A stretch of 59,283 nucleotides of DNA from a virus. Made by a program: the position numbers and the translations under genes. This document shows, in pieces, positions 22,700 to 30,861 of the stretch. Positions within the stretch are counted from its first letter, which is position 1, and every line of letters starts with the position of its first letter. The notes under the pieces were generated by a model. The model was not told the DNA's origin. It saw nothing but the letters and a program-made list of their open reading frames with translations, and did not search any database. Where the stretch lies: positions 1-59,283 of IMG/VR virus record IMGVR_UViG_3300025118_000014; one strand, written 5' to 3'.

Positions 22700-23254
22700 T
22701 CAAAGTATAAACCATTCCAGATCGCATTGGATCAGGGTTATGGCAGACCTTGGGAAAGTCATAATATAGAAATCTTGCCCATCCAGCTTCTGTCCATTCG
22801 CAGGCATTACGCTTACCGGATTCTCCGCTGAACATGAAGAACTTGCCTTTATATTCAGCGTTCTTGCACCCCTTGACACAGGAAGAGAAACTACAGTCTG
22901 CGCGTGAGACTTTAGAATCACAATGTCGTCCTCTGGCTGTACAACATAAACAGTCGAATCCGTTGAGCGGACAAGAGTGTCCGAGCTTCCAGACACGTTT
23001 CCTACTGCTGTAATGTAATCCGCACATTGTTGGGCGCTCTCGAATGGGTTGTTCTGGGCATCTCGAAACACCTGATACGGGATTCTATAAAACTCGTATT
23101 CGGTGTTTCCGGGGGTTGACTTAATGTCGTTAACCACATTGACCTTGTTGCCCTCTGCAACACCTGACAAGCAAGCGTTGAAGTAAACCGGGTTGGATGA
23201 GCCCTCAAAGTTTATGCAGTTTCCCTCGTCGTTTCTAATAATTTTGATAGCCAC
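22700..23254 (-). CDS. Fibre-associated protein, 184 aa
   Basis: GTG start behind AGGGG. Residues 1-90 include a compact N-terminal domain. Residues about 95-184 (STVYVVQPEDDIVILKSHAQTVVSLPVSRGARTLNIKASSSCSAENPVSVMPANGQKLDGQDFYIMTFPRSAITLIQCDLEWFIL) closely resemble in pattern the C-terminal tip of the next fibre gene (VNLPAGAVAGRKVEIKAL...VSVAGGVIDGS...LISNGDGSWSI). Both look like the same trimeric beta tip fold, so this may be a short fibre. Unlike other tail genes it has a sigma-70 type promoter (23284-23313). Confidence 0.65.
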   Translation of the reverse strand: MAIKIIRNDEGNCINFEGSSNPVYFNACLSGVAEGNKVNVVNDIKSTPGNTEYEFYRIPYQVFRDAQNNPFESAQQCADYITAVGNVSGSSDTLVRSTDSTVYVVQPEDDIVILKSHAQTVVSLPVSRGARTLNIKASSSCSAENPVSVMPANGQKLDGQDFYIMTFPRSAITLIQCDLEWFIL

Positions 23255-23283
23255 TCAACACCCCTGACCGCGTCGTATTAGTA

Positions 23284-23313
23284 CTTATACCACGCCAGCC
23301 AGTACCCTGTCAA
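23284..23313 (-). promoter_or_regulatory. Sigma-70 type promoter
   Basis: TTGACA (23308-23313), 18-base spacer, TATAAG (23284-23289), before the 184-residue fibre-associated gene. The spacer begins GGGTACTGGCTGG. Confidence 0.65.
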
Positions 23314-23331
23314 GCCCAAACTTTCAATTAT

Positions 23332-24039
23332 CTAAACCCTATTGATCTCGTGACATTCATCGATGGCCATCATAATCACTTCGCTTGTCGACGTTAAACC
23401 CCAGTGATCAGCCAAGCTCTGGATGGAGGATGTGAACCTCTCTTGTTCCTCTGGCTTGATGAAAAGCTGGATCACAACTGACTCTGGCTTGGATGGCGCT
23501 GATGGTGCAGCAGGCACGTCGTCCTTGAACTCGTCGTCCACACTTACGGCCTCGTCGAACTCATCTCCGAAGGCGTCCTGATCGTCCGAGAAGTAATCCT
23601 CGTTGACCTCTTCTCCGCCGAATGGGTCTTCCTCCACGATGCTGTCGAGAATGCTGGAGTCGAACCCAAGGTCCTCAAGATCGAAGTCTGGCAAGGTGTC
23701 CGTCAGGTCCTTCAGTTGGCCCGCCAGGACGTCCTCGTTCCAGGACGCTAATTCACCGCTCTTGTTGAGCGTGATCGCTAGACGCTTGCTCTCAATGTCG
23801 TCAGCCTCTATAATCCAGCAAGCAGCTTCCTTGATGCCCATTTCGCGCATCGTTTCGACACGTAAATTGCCGTGGATGATCTTGTTGGTCCCTGCTTGGA
23901 CGAGGATCGGAACGACCTGCCCGTGCGCGCGGAGACTGGATTGAACCGATCTGCGGTTAGCGATACTATCGTGATTCCGGGGATTAGTGTCGTCATGAAC
24001 AAGATCCGAAATGCTAATTGTTTTTTCGACATGTCTCAT
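23332..24039 (-). CDS. ParB-like nuclease-domain protein
   Basis: 235 residues. Residues 5-100 fit the ParB/Srx N-terminal fold (ISDLVHDDTNPRNHDSIANRRSVQSSLRAHGQVVPILVQAGTNKIIHGNLRVETMREMGIKEAACWII), with the conserved G-HR-like box as IHGNLR. There is a very acidic linker (about 118-180, DLEDLGFDS...EEDPFGGEEVNEDYFSDDQDAFGDEFDEA) and a C-terminal helix-turn-helix-like end (ITSEVIMMAIDECHEI). In phages such proteins accompany DNA modification or packaging, or act as CTP/ATP-using nucleases. The start overlaps the stop of the membrane protein before it (ATGA). Confidence 0.8.
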   Translation of the reverse strand: MRHVEKTISISDLVHDDTNPRNHDSIANRRSVQSSLRAHGQVVPILVQAGTNKIIHGNLRVETMREMGIKEAACWIIEADDIESKRLAITLNKSGELASWNEDVLAGQLKDLTDTLPDFDLEDLGFDSSILDSIVEEDPFGGEEVNEDYFSDDQDAFGDEFDEAVSVDDEFKDDVPAAPSAPSKPESVVIQLFIKPEEQERFTSSIQSLADHWGLTSTSEVIMMAIDECHEINRV

Positions 24040-24332
24040 ACTCCACCTGCCAGCCAGTTGATCAGGCCGGTTGTGATACCTGCCACAAGGCCGATGAAGG
24101 GCGCCGCAACAATCAGACTACTGGGATCAATGATGTATGGCCCCTTGTCTACCGGTGGAGCCATAACGGCAAGCCAGAAGTATTTATCGCGCTCCTGGAT
24201 TGGCTGTACATCAACGATGGTCCATCCCTCTGCGTGCAATACTGCGATCTCAGCGTTCTTCTGAATGTTGTCTTCAAAGTCTGACGTGTTTACTTTCACG
24301 ATATGGAACCGTGTTGCTTTTTTCTCGATCAT
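24036..24332 (-). CDS. Small protein with C-terminal membrane segment, 98 aa
   Basis: Start at the ATG with AGGAGGAAGC upstream. Residues 1-65 are soluble (FHIVKVNTSDFEDNIQKNAEIAVLHAEGWTIVDVQPIQERDKYFWLAVM), and residues about 72-95 are one hydrophobic segment (LIVAAPFIGLVAGITTGLINWLAGGV). It follows the endolysin gene, so a lysis role (holin or spanin-like) is possible; its ATGA overlap with the ParB-like gene links it to that gene instead. No family is recognised. Confidence 0.6.
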   Translation of the reverse strand: MIEKKATRFHIVKVNTSDFEDNIQKNAEIAVLHAEGWTIVDVQPIQERDKYFWLAVMAPPVDKGPYIIDPSSLIVAAPFIGLVAGITTGLINWLAGGV

Positions 24333-24352
24333 GCTTCCTCCTAGTGTTTAGG

Positions 24353-24381
24353 ACCATAGCCGTTAGGCCATGGCCCGTCAA
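24353..24381 (-). promoter_or_regulatory. Sigma-70 type promoter with palindromic spacer
   Basis: TTGACG (24376-24381), 17-base spacer, TATGGT (24353-24358). The spacer and -10 form a near-perfect inverted repeat (GGCCATGGCC then TAAC then GGCTATGGTCC), a possible operator or hairpin. It precedes the membrane/ParB pair and follows the endolysin stop. Confidence 0.55.
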
Positions 24382-24385
24382 GTGT

Positions 24386-25201
24386 TTATTCAGGTCCGCT
24401 CGCAAGCCACTCTCGAACACCCTCGATGTTGAGTGACACGATGTGTACCGCTACGTTGGGCCCGTATATGCGGTTTTCCCAGGTCTGCGTTACGTAGTCC
24501 GCCCAATTCGGCCCTGGATTCAGGCACTCTCGCAGCGGTCCAATCTGATGGTATCCGTTACCGTTGATCCATGCGTTGCTCTCAAGGGTCAGGATCTTCC
24601 CTGTGGATTCATCGTGATCAAGTACGATATACGAATGTCCGCCCCGTTGAGTAAATGTCTGCACAAGCCATGGACCGTTGCCTACTGGCCCGCTCTTCGT
24701 GATTCCCCAGTCCATAGCTACCCGTGGACCAAAGCCAGGAACTCTATTGCGGCCGACCGCATCGCTAGAGCACATCCAGGATTTCCAATCATTACGTGAG
24801 AACTGCACGCCATCGAACGCGTGACCAATCAGCCACGAAGTGAAGAGCACGCAGTTGGACTTCTCTTGTCCGATGCGGCGCAACTTCATTCCAGGTGGAT
24901 TGCTTGGTGCCTGCGCTCCGCTGAGAACGTACTTCTGAGTGAGGCACTGCGGGAACAATCGATCTGCGATGTCCTGCATCTGCGCTGGCTTAGGTTGATG
25001 AACCTTCTCCAGTGCTGCCCACGTTCCTCGGCCGACGATACCGTCAGCCTGAAGTCCGCTGTCCTTCTGGAACTTGCGCACAACCTTGTCCGTTCCTGGA
25101 CCGAAGGCCCCATCTACGGATACCTTGTACCCTGCTGACTTTAGTGAATTCTGCAATTTGGTTACTTCAGCGCCTTCAGCGCCACGTCTTAGTGTCTTCA
25201 T
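24386..25201 (-). CDS. Endolysin: peptidoglycan-binding domain plus cysteine peptidase
   Basis: 271 residues, start behind AGGAGGATCTA. Residues 4-66 are a PG_binding_1 repeat (GAEGAEVTKLQNSLKSAGYKVSVDGAFGPGTDKVVRKFQKDSGLQADGIVGRGTWAAL) that anchors to the cell wall. The remainder looks like an NlpC/P60 or CHAP-type papain-fold peptidase with C117 (KSNCVLFTSW) and H189 (RGGHSYIVLDHD) as the likely catalytic pair. It would cut stem-peptide bonds to release progeny. There is no signal peptide, so export would need a holin. A degenerate late-type box (GGGGTAGAAC) precedes it. Confidence 0.85.
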   Translation of the reverse strand: MKTLRRGAEGAEVTKLQNSLKSAGYKVSVDGAFGPGTDKVVRKFQKDSGLQADGIVGRGTWAALEKVHQPKPAQMQDIADRLFPQCLTQKYVLSGAQAPSNPPGMKLRRIGQEKSNCVLFTSWLIGHAFDGVQFSRNDWKSWMCSSDAVGRNRVPGFGPRVAMDWGITKSGPVGNGPWLVQTFTQRGGHSYIVLDHDESTGKILTLESNAWINGNGYHQIGPLRECLNPGPNWADYVTQTWENRIYGPNVAVHIVSLNIEGVREWLASGPE

Positions 25202-25218
25202 TAGATCCTCCTGTTTGG

Positions 25219-27294
25219 TTATATAGTTCTACCCCTGACAGACCTTGCTCTCCTCATCGCAAACTGAATTGGTTCGCCGTCTATCGCGTTCTGTATGTCC
25301 CTGCTTGATGTGCTGACCGGGAATGGCGGAAGTACAGACAGGATCCTGTTGGACATCCGTCCCAGAGCAGCCCTGCGATCCAGTATGACCACAACCCCAC
25401 TATCCCGCTTACTTCTAATCAATCGGCCCGCTGCTTGCTGCAGAAGGTTGCACGCCTTTGGTATTATTCTGGCCTCGAATTCAGACATCTTGCTTCTCTT
25501 GACCAGCGACTTCGTCACGACCTTCTCAACAGGATCGCTGGGTGGAGCGAATGGAATTCGGTCGATCACTACGCAGGACAAGCTCTCACCAGCCACGTCG
25601 ATGCCCTGAAAGAAGCTCCTGGAAGCCACGAGAACGCCCTCAGTGCAGTTCGCAAACCAGTCTTTCAACTCTGTCCGCCCAGCATCGCCCTGCACCTTTA
25701 CGGGCCACTTGGTTTCAGTCTCGATGGCCTCTTTGTATCTCTGCGCCATTCGCATGGATGATGACAGCACGAGCGTGCGTCCGCCCATCAGGTTTACTGT
25801 GTGGACCACGGCCCTTACTGCCCAGTCTGACCAGACGTTGTAGTCGTTCTTTGGATCAGGAGCGTTCGTCGGAATAACCGTGACGCCCATGCTGGACAGT
25901 TGGTACGGACTGGGAACTGCCAGCGTGTAAGCTAGGTCTCTTGGTGCCTCTTCCCCTTGCTTGTCGAATCCAAGGCACGATCTAAAGTAGTCGAAGGTCT
26001 TCTTCTGCGACATGGTTGCTGAAGTGAGTACGGCCACCGGGTACTTCTCCTGTAGAGTACTCACAATGTGGCTAACTTCTGCCGGACAGGCTTCCAGCGT
26101 TACGCGATCACCGGACACGGAACCGTACACAGCCCAATCTCCGTCAGCGTAATCCTTGAGCGTCTTGTGGTACCCACTTGCACACGCCATAGCCAGCATA
26201 GCTACATCCGTCATCCTCTTGTGGAACCGTCCAGCGACCTCTTTCTCTGCTGGATCGTGTATCTGCTTGGCTGCTGCGCCAACTGCTGCAACTGCCTCGA
26301 ATAGTGGGTGCATGTCCTCTCCCTTCACCCTTCCCCATCCTGGATGGAACGACTCGGTCTCCCCGTCGTCCAGCCTTGAAGACACGTCAGCGAACAGCAT
26401 GCTGAGTGGATCCTTGATTAGGGCTATCGACTCCTGGTTGCTGATGTAGTCCCTGGCCCTGGCGATCAGCCCCGTCAGGTGTGCCGACGATAGATTTAGC
26501 GACGTTGCGCTGCGCACGGAGTCCTCTAACTCGTGAGCCTCATCTATCGCCAGACACACTGCAGCAAAGCCAGGATGTTTGGCTAACATGTGATGATTCA
26601 TCACCACGACGTCCGCTTCATTGGCTGTCTTTACGGCAGCGGTAGACGGACACTCGTCCTTGAATTGGCAAAACGATCCCATGCAGGAACCGGGTTCGAC
26701 AGAGACTTTCGCCCAGTCGCCTTTCGGGTTGAAAGGCAGGTCTTCTTTGTCTCCAGAGCATCCTGGTTCTTTGAACCAACCTGTTAGACGGTTTACGCCG
26801 CGTGATTCAAACATGGCACCGAAGTTGCCGGAATCCACCTTCATTGGGCAGATGTAGTTGTTGCGACCCTTTAGGATCGCCCCAAATAGCGGGACACCCA
26901 ACACTCTGGATACAGCAGGGACGTCCTTCTGGACAAGCTGCTGCTGCAGGCTGATGTTGGATGTGGACACGACAACCTTTGGCGAGTCAGGATCTTCCTG
27001 CCAGCCTGGATTCCGTGCGCGATACTTAAGGAGTGCGATGCAGGAAGGGATTAGATAGCCTATTCCCTTACCAGTCCCAGTCGGCGCTTCCACCGCACCC
27101 CAATTCACTCCACCCTGATCGATGGAGTCTGCTATGGATTGGGCCATCGCCCACTGTCCACGTCTAACGTCTAGCCCCATGGCCTTCAGGGGTCCTCTCT
27201 CCCCGAAGATAAAGTCGACGCAGCCCCTTACGGTAGTTCCGTTTGAAGCTATATATCTAGCGATTGCGCCTGAATTTACTTGTGTTTCCGCCAT
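25219..27294 (-). CDS. dinG-like: DinG/XPD-like iron-sulphur helicase
   Basis: 691 residues. Walker A APTGTGKG (about 70-77), DEAH box (251-254), and four cysteines between motifs I and II (C149, C204, C209, C215), the signature of the iron-sulphur cluster of DinG/XPD helicases. These unwind DNA 5' to 3', including R-loops and repair structures. The C-terminal half carries RecA-like lobe 2 motifs (AVLTSATMSQKK; LLQQAAGRLIRSKRDSGVVVILDRR). Start ATG at 27294 with GAGGGG upstream, overlapping the end of the small basic gene before it by 38 bases. It is part of the operon of FmdB-like, sigma-like and small basic proteins. Confidence 0.9.
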   Translation of the reverse strand: MAETQVNSGAIARYIASNGTTVRGCVDFIFGERGPLKAMGLDVRRGQWAMAQSIADSIDQGGVNWGAVEAPTGTGKGIGYLIPSCIALLKYRARNPGWQEDPDSPKVVVSTSNISLQQQLVQKDVPAVSRVLGVPLFGAILKGRNNYICPMKVDSGNFGAMFESRGVNRLTGWFKEPGCSGDKEDLPFNPKGDWAKVSVEPGSCMGSFCQFKDECPSTAAVKTANEADVVVMNHHMLAKHPGFAAVCLAIDEAHELEDSVRSATSLNLSSAHLTGLIARARDYISNQESIALIKDPLSMLFADVSSRLDDGETESFHPGWGRVKGEDMHPLFEAVAAVGAAAKQIHDPAEKEVAGRFHKRMTDVAMLAMACASGYHKTLKDYADGDWAVYGSVSGDRVTLEACPAEVSHIVSTLQEKYPVAVLTSATMSQKKTFDYFRSCLGFDKQGEEAPRDLAYTLAVPSPYQLSSMGVTVIPTNAPDPKNDYNVWSDWAVRAVVHTVNLMGGRTLVLSSSMRMAQRYKEAIETETKWPVKVQGDAGRTELKDWFANCTEGVLVASRSFFQGIDVAGESLSCVVIDRIPFAPPSDPVEKVVTKSLVKRSKMSEFEARIIPKACNLLQQAAGRLIRSKRDSGVVVILDRRAALGRMSNRILSVLPPFPVSTSSRDIQNAIDGEPIQFAMRRARSVRGRTI
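25226..25235 (-). promoter_or_regulatory. Degenerate late-type box GGGGTAGAAC
   Basis: 25 bases before the endolysin start, at the spacing typical of the other boxes, with one change in the TATAAC part. It is the obvious candidate for endolysin expression but weaker than the others. Confidence 0.4.
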
Positions 27295-27556
27295 AGTAAC
27301 TATTCCCCTCGTTTACATGCGTCCTACTGGTTAGGTAGTACCGCTTTTCTACTTCAATGATGACCGGGTCTGTCCCGATGTTTCTCAATACCTTATAGGC
27401 GTCTACGACCGCGTTGTCTACAACTTTATTCAAGTCTGGCAAAATTACTTGAGTGCCAGCGGGCAGGTAAAAGGGTCCGAGTACAGGGTGAACATAGTTC
27501 AAGTCTCGCACTAGCGTTCCGCGCCTCTTCTTGGATTTCCTTTTACCCCAGCCCAT
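27257..27556 (-). CDS. Small basic protein, 99 aa
   Basis: Start overlaps the stop of the sigma-like gene (TAATG). It begins MGWGKRKSKKRRGTLVRDLNYVHPVLGPFYLPAGTQVILPDLNKVVDNAVVDAYKVLRNIGTDPVIIEVEKRYYL. There is a very basic N-terminal tail followed by an SH3-like or beta-barrel pattern, suggesting nucleic-acid or RNA polymerase binding. No family is recognised. Translational coupling to the sigma-like gene is suggestive of a shared function in transcription. Confidence 0.65.
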   Translation of the reverse strand: MGWGKRKSKKRRGTLVRDLNYVHPVLGPFYLPAGTQVILPDLNKVVDNAVVDAYKVLRNIGTDPVIIEVEKRYYLTSRTHVNEGNSYYGGNTSKFRRNR

Positions 27557-28044
27557 TACTTGTTCCCTTTCTCAAGTCGCTTGATGTGGCGCTTGATGCG
27601 TTGCTGCTTTGATTGTCCGCTTACGCCGAGTGCCTCGCGTGTCTCGCTGGATGAAAGTCCCAGGGCTTGGGCCATGAGGGCCTCCTGCACGATTAACGGT
27701 GCCCGTTCCATCAGAAGGCTCATCTCGGCCTTGGACTCAACAACCTCTTGACCCATGTACATCTCGTCAAGGATGTCCCAGTTCTCTACGTATTGAGTGT
27801 TCGATAGTGGTTTGATTGCAGCGCGCCTAGTGTACCGGTCCCGGATCTTCATGGTGCGATACCATGCCCAGGTGCTGAATGAGCCCTTGCTTGGGTCATA
27901 CTTCGCCCAGTGTGTCAGAACGTCCGCGATCACGTCGCCAGTGTAGTCTTCTAACTGGTTCTGTGGACCACGCCAATTCTTCGCACATAGCTTCTGCAGT
28001 GTGTTGTATTGGTCTATTGTCATCTCATGTTGTTTTGCCGCCAT
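27556..28044 (-). CDS. Sigma-factor-like protein (candidate late sigma)
   Basis: 162 residues, start behind AAAGGAGACACTTAAA. Residues about 34-75 (YTGDVIADVLTHWAKYDPSKGSFSTWAWYRTMKIRDRYTRRA) fit sigma-70 region 2, which carries promoter -10 recognition and core binding. Residues about 116-160 (LIVQEALMAQALGLSSSETREALGVSGQSKQQRIKRHIKRLEKG) fit a region 4 helix-turn-helix. It is short, like phage gp55-type or ECF sigma factors. Its gene is under a consensus sigma-70 promoter (28326-28354) shared with the FmdB-like gene. It is the best candidate to recognise the TATAAC-type late boxes found across the window. Confidence 0.75.
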   Translation of the reverse strand: MAAKQHEMTIDQYNTLQKLCAKNWRGPQNQLEDYTGDVIADVLTHWAKYDPSKGSFSTWAWYRTMKIRDRYTRRAAIKPLSNTQYVENWDILDEMYMGQEVVESKAEMSLLMERAPLIVQEALMAQALGLSSSETREALGVSGQSKQQRIKRHIKRLEKGNK

Positions 28045-28118
28045 TTTAAGTGTCTCCTTTGTTGTTGTTTGTAAATTGAATTGACTATCTTGTTTCCCAA
28101 CGCTGTAACCCTATTCAA

Positions 28119-28304
28119 TTATTTCTGGTATCCATCCTTGTACCAGCCCTTCCCTTTCAATGAGAAGGATGTCCTGTTTACTTCCAGCCTTTTAGCTGTC
28201 CCGCCGCATTCCTTACATGGAACTTCGTCCTTTCTCTGTGTGTATGCTTGCAGTTTCTCCTGTGAGACCCCGCAACCGCTGCATTTGTATTCGTATATAG
28301 GCAT
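28119..28304 (-). CDS. FmdB-family zinc ribbon protein, 61 aa
   Basis: ATG at 28304 behind GGAGGACACT. MPIYEYKCSGCGVSQEKLQAYTQRKDEVPCKECGG is the classic opening of FmdB/CxxC zinc-ribbon regulatory proteins (C8, C11, C30, C33). Small zinc ribbons of this family are common in phages, and the biochemical role is unclear. It is first gene of the operon that also encodes the sigma-like protein, under the strongest consensus promoter of the window, so it is expressed early. Confidence 0.85.
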   Translation of the reverse strand: MPIYEYKCSGCGVSQEKLQAYTQRKDEVPCKECGGTAKRLEVNRTSFSLKGKGWYKDGYQK

Positions 28305-28325
28305 AATAGTGTCCTCCACTAGGTG

Positions 28326-28354
28326 ATTATACACGCCCCTAAGGGCTATGTCAA
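28326..28354 (-). promoter_or_regulatory. Consensus sigma-70 promoter of the sigma-like operon
   Basis: TTGACA (28349-28354), exactly 17 bases, TATAAT (28326-28331), both perfect. It drives the FmdB-like gene, the sigma-like gene, the small basic gene and the DinG-like helicase. Confidence 0.85.
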
Positions 28355-28356
28355 GC

Positions 28357-30357
28357 CTAACTTGTTAGCTCGTCAGGCGTGTCTGCGTATTTAACTGACT
28401 CTGGATTGAACGCCAGCGTAGTACTTTGTCCAGCAAGGCCAAACTCAGATCGACACTTGTCTAGGTGTACCGTCGAGTGATTGTATGGAGTGTTGCGGTC
28501 AGGCTGACCACGCTCGATAACCATAACAATGCTGGCATCCTGACGAATGGCCGAAGCGCCTTTCAGGTCGTGCATCTGTACCCGACGTCTCTGGTTTACA
28601 GAGTTGTTGTTCGGGTGTGCGATGAGGCAGATCGTGATCCCCTCATTGTAAGCAAGCAAGGCCAGGGCACGGACAACGGTCTCGATTTCACGTCGCTCGT
28701 CTTCCGCTTCGCTGGAGATCAGGAACCCTAGATGGTCGATGAGGATCATTCTAGTTCCGTGTCTCCGAACGGAGTAACGAACGGTTTCGACAACGTCGCT
28801 GAACTTCATGTGTCCAGCATGGTCGAGAATGTATAGGGGCATCTCCCCAATCTCGGCCAGGGCATCGCGTCTCTGGTCCTTGCTTAAAGATGTAAAGTCT
28901 CCACCCACATGCTGACGAAGCAACTTCTGTACAGCGGAGATCGGCCTGTTCTCGAACGATGTGATTGCAGTCGGAATCCCTCGGATCGCCTGCTGGTACA
29001 TCGCCCATGTCATAAAGGTTGTTTTACCGGAGCCCGTGTCAGCAGTCACGATGGCCAGCCCTGGTCTCCATCCGCCCATCATGGCGTCTAGCTTGGCAGA
29101 ACCCGTCGTCATACCCTTCAGCTTGTCTGGCTCGCTAATGAGCAACTCAAGCTCGTCCGCGAACGCGTCTGCGGTCTTGAAGTCAGACTTGAGCATTGAC
29201 TTGGCTCTGTCGACTGCGCGTCTAACGTCAGCCTTGTCCAGACCCTTCTCTAGGCACGCTCCGATGTCGTTCTCTGGGAACAATGCGCGGGCACACCGGT
29301 ATCGGCCCAGCTTTTCAGCCAGGGCGTCTGCGCCAGTGTTTCCAGCCTCATCGTCATCCAGGGCCAGAGTGAATGAGCGGTATGGCTCAATTAGGTCCAG
29401 CCATTCTTCCTTAAACGTGGTTGCTCCAGCAGTAGACGACACGACGTTCGAGTCATATCCGTACTGTGAAGCCGCAATAACGTCAAGTTCTCCCTCAAGC
29501 ACAAGCACGCTGCTGTCAGTGTTCGCTGACAAGGTGTGAGCGCCGAACAGGACAAGCGGCCGACCTGTACATGGACGGTATTTCTTCTTTACTTCGCCAG
29601 TGTCCTTGCACTGCTTGCATCCTGCGCCAGCACAGTACTTGCACTTGCCAGGAACTGATCGGAATCGAAAGTTGACCGGACGCATGTGCTCGTTGAGCAT
29701 AGGGATCGAGATGAACTCCTCGTAGACCTTGCCGCCCCTCTGCATCGTATAGAAGCCGATCTTCCAGTTCTTGATTGTCTCGTCCGTGAACCCACGGCCA
29801 TCCTTGAGGTACTTTAGAGCGTTAGCGCCAGCGTCCGTGTAAAGGGCATCATGCCACACGTCAACGTAGCGTGGATCCCAGGGAAAGTCGCCCTGTGGTA
29901 GAGGCTTGGAGTCGTCTACAACTTCTGGCTCTGGAGCCTTCTCGACTGGCTTCTTCTTCTTTGGAGCGGTCTTCTGCAGGATTGCCTCGACCATCTTGGA
30001 TACAGGGATCATCTTCTCGCCAGTATTGTGGCTTGAGTAATTCTTCTCGGACTTCCATCCGTGACGTGCGCATGCTGTCTCGAAAGCCTTGCGGCCTTCT
30101 GCATTCAACTCACGAAACCTCTTGCCCATGAGCCGTTGACAGATAAGGTCTGCAGTGTCGAAGCGCTCGTTGCATGCGTGACACACGCCGCCAGCCTCAG
30201 AGGATGTGCCTATCGGTGCCCGCGAGTCAGCAGAACCGCGAGTCTTGGACCCACAAAATGGGCAGTCTCCGAACGTCCCTCGGCTTCGTCCGCGAGAAAT
30301 GCCGATAACGTGTAGTTCGGACATTTTCACTTCTTTTAATCTCTCAATGATGCTCAT
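28357..30357 (-). CDS. Primase-helicase (T7 gp4/Twinkle type)
   Basis: 666 residues from the ATG behind GGAGGATTTA; a TTG four codons earlier is less likely. Zinc-binding primase finger (C32, C35, C59, C62: DCPFCG...GVCHACNE). A second cysteine knuckle C-x2-C-x-G-x-G-C-x2-C (about 239-250) precedes the TOPRIM domain (EGELDVIA at about 288-295, LDDDEAG at 333-339). The C-terminal RecA-type helicase has Walker A TADTGSGKTT (about 438-447) and Walker B MILIDHLGF (about 537-545). It unwinds the replication fork and makes RNA primers. It overlaps no other gene and is behind the sigma-70 candidate at 30388-30416. Confidence 0.9.
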   Translation of the reverse strand: MSIIERLKEVKMSELHVIGISRGRSRGTFGDCPFCGSKTRGSADSRAPIGTSSEAGGVCHACNERFDTADLICQRLMGKRFRELNAEGRKAFETACARHGWKSEKNYSSHNTGEKMIPVSKMVEAILQKTAPKKKKPVEKAPEPEVVDDSKPLPQGDFPWDPRYVDVWHDALYTDAGANALKYLKDGRGFTDETIKNWKIGFYTMQRGGKVYEEFISIPMLNEHMRPVNFRFRSVPGKCKYCAGAGCKQCKDTGEVKKKYRPCTGRPLVLFGAHTLSANTDSSVLVLEGELDVIAASQYGYDSNVVSSTAGATTFKEEWLDLIEPYRSFTLALDDDEAGNTGADALAEKLGRYRCARALFPENDIGACLEKGLDKADVRRAVDRAKSMLKSDFKTADAFADELELLISEPDKLKGMTTGSAKLDAMMGGWRPGLAIVTADTGSGKTTFMTWAMYQQAIRGIPTAITSFENRPISAVQKLLRQHVGGDFTSLSKDQRRDALAEIGEMPLYILDHAGHMKFSDVVETVRYSVRRHGTRMILIDHLGFLISSEAEDERREIETVVRALALLAYNEGITICLIAHPNNNSVNQRRRVQMHDLKGASAIRQDASIVMVIERGQPDRNTPYNHSTVHLDKCRSEFGLAGQSTTLAFNPESVKYADTPDELTS

Positions 30358-30387
30358 TAAATCCTCCAAGATTTGTTTGACTGTGCA

Positions 30388-30416
30388 TAAGTATACGCTG
30401 ACCGTTTATTAGTCAA
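30388..30416 (-). promoter_or_regulatory. Sigma-70 type promoter of the primase-helicase
   Basis: TTGACT (30411-30416) with TACTTA (30388-30393, 17 bases) or TATACT (30390-30395, 15 bases) as -10. It overlaps the 3' end of the upstream gene. Confidence 0.5.
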
Positions 30417-30861
30417 CAAGTTTTTTGTTTTTCCAGTATTTTAATTCTTCCTCAAGCACGGGCTGAAACTTCCCGTCAACATTCCAATACCCCAGCTTGC
30501 CGCCGATCCGTACCCACTCCACATCATTCCTGATATAGTAGGGAACAGTGCTGGCGTCTTCGGCCGCTGATATGGAGTCCTGGATGCGCCTGGATATGTT
30601 CTGCTTGCGGAACAGGTTCTCTAGGTTGGTGTAGCCACCACGCATGTGAATGGCCCAGTAGTCCTCACTGGTGTAGACGTACTTGAAGTACCCCTTGACC
30701 TGCTCGAATGTGCGCTCCTTCAGCACCTTGCTGATTAACTGGATCGCTTTTTGGCTCGGCTTTTCGCGGCGCGCTTTTTTGATGTAGTAGGCTTCAGCTT
30801 TGACCCAGAGGTCGTAGAGCTTTCTTGCTTCTGTATCTTTTTGGCTTGTTTCGTTCCCCAA
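30409..30861 (-). CDS. Unknown protein, 150 aa, overlapping the resolvase gene
   Basis: TTG start with AGGAG seven bases before it. The first 42 codons (MGNETSQKDTEARKLYDLWVKAEAYYIKKARREKPSQKAIQLISK) lie inside the resolvase gene in another frame, a 127-base overlap. The remainder (EQVKGYFKYVYTSEDYWAIHMRGGYTNLENLFRKQNISRRIQDSI) resembles helical phage replication accessory proteins with a YFKYVY...W...GG-TNL-NLFRKQN pattern often seen beside helicase loaders or primases. No family can be named with confidence. Both overlapping reading frames look real. Confidence 0.65.
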   Translation of the reverse strand: MGNETSQKDTEARKLYDLWVKAEAYYIKKARREKPSQKAIQLISKVLKERTFEQVKGYFKYVYTSEDYWAIHMRGGYTNLENLFRKQNISRRIQDSISAAEDASTVPYYIRNDVEWVRIGGKLGYWNVDGKFQPVLEEELKYWKNKKLVD

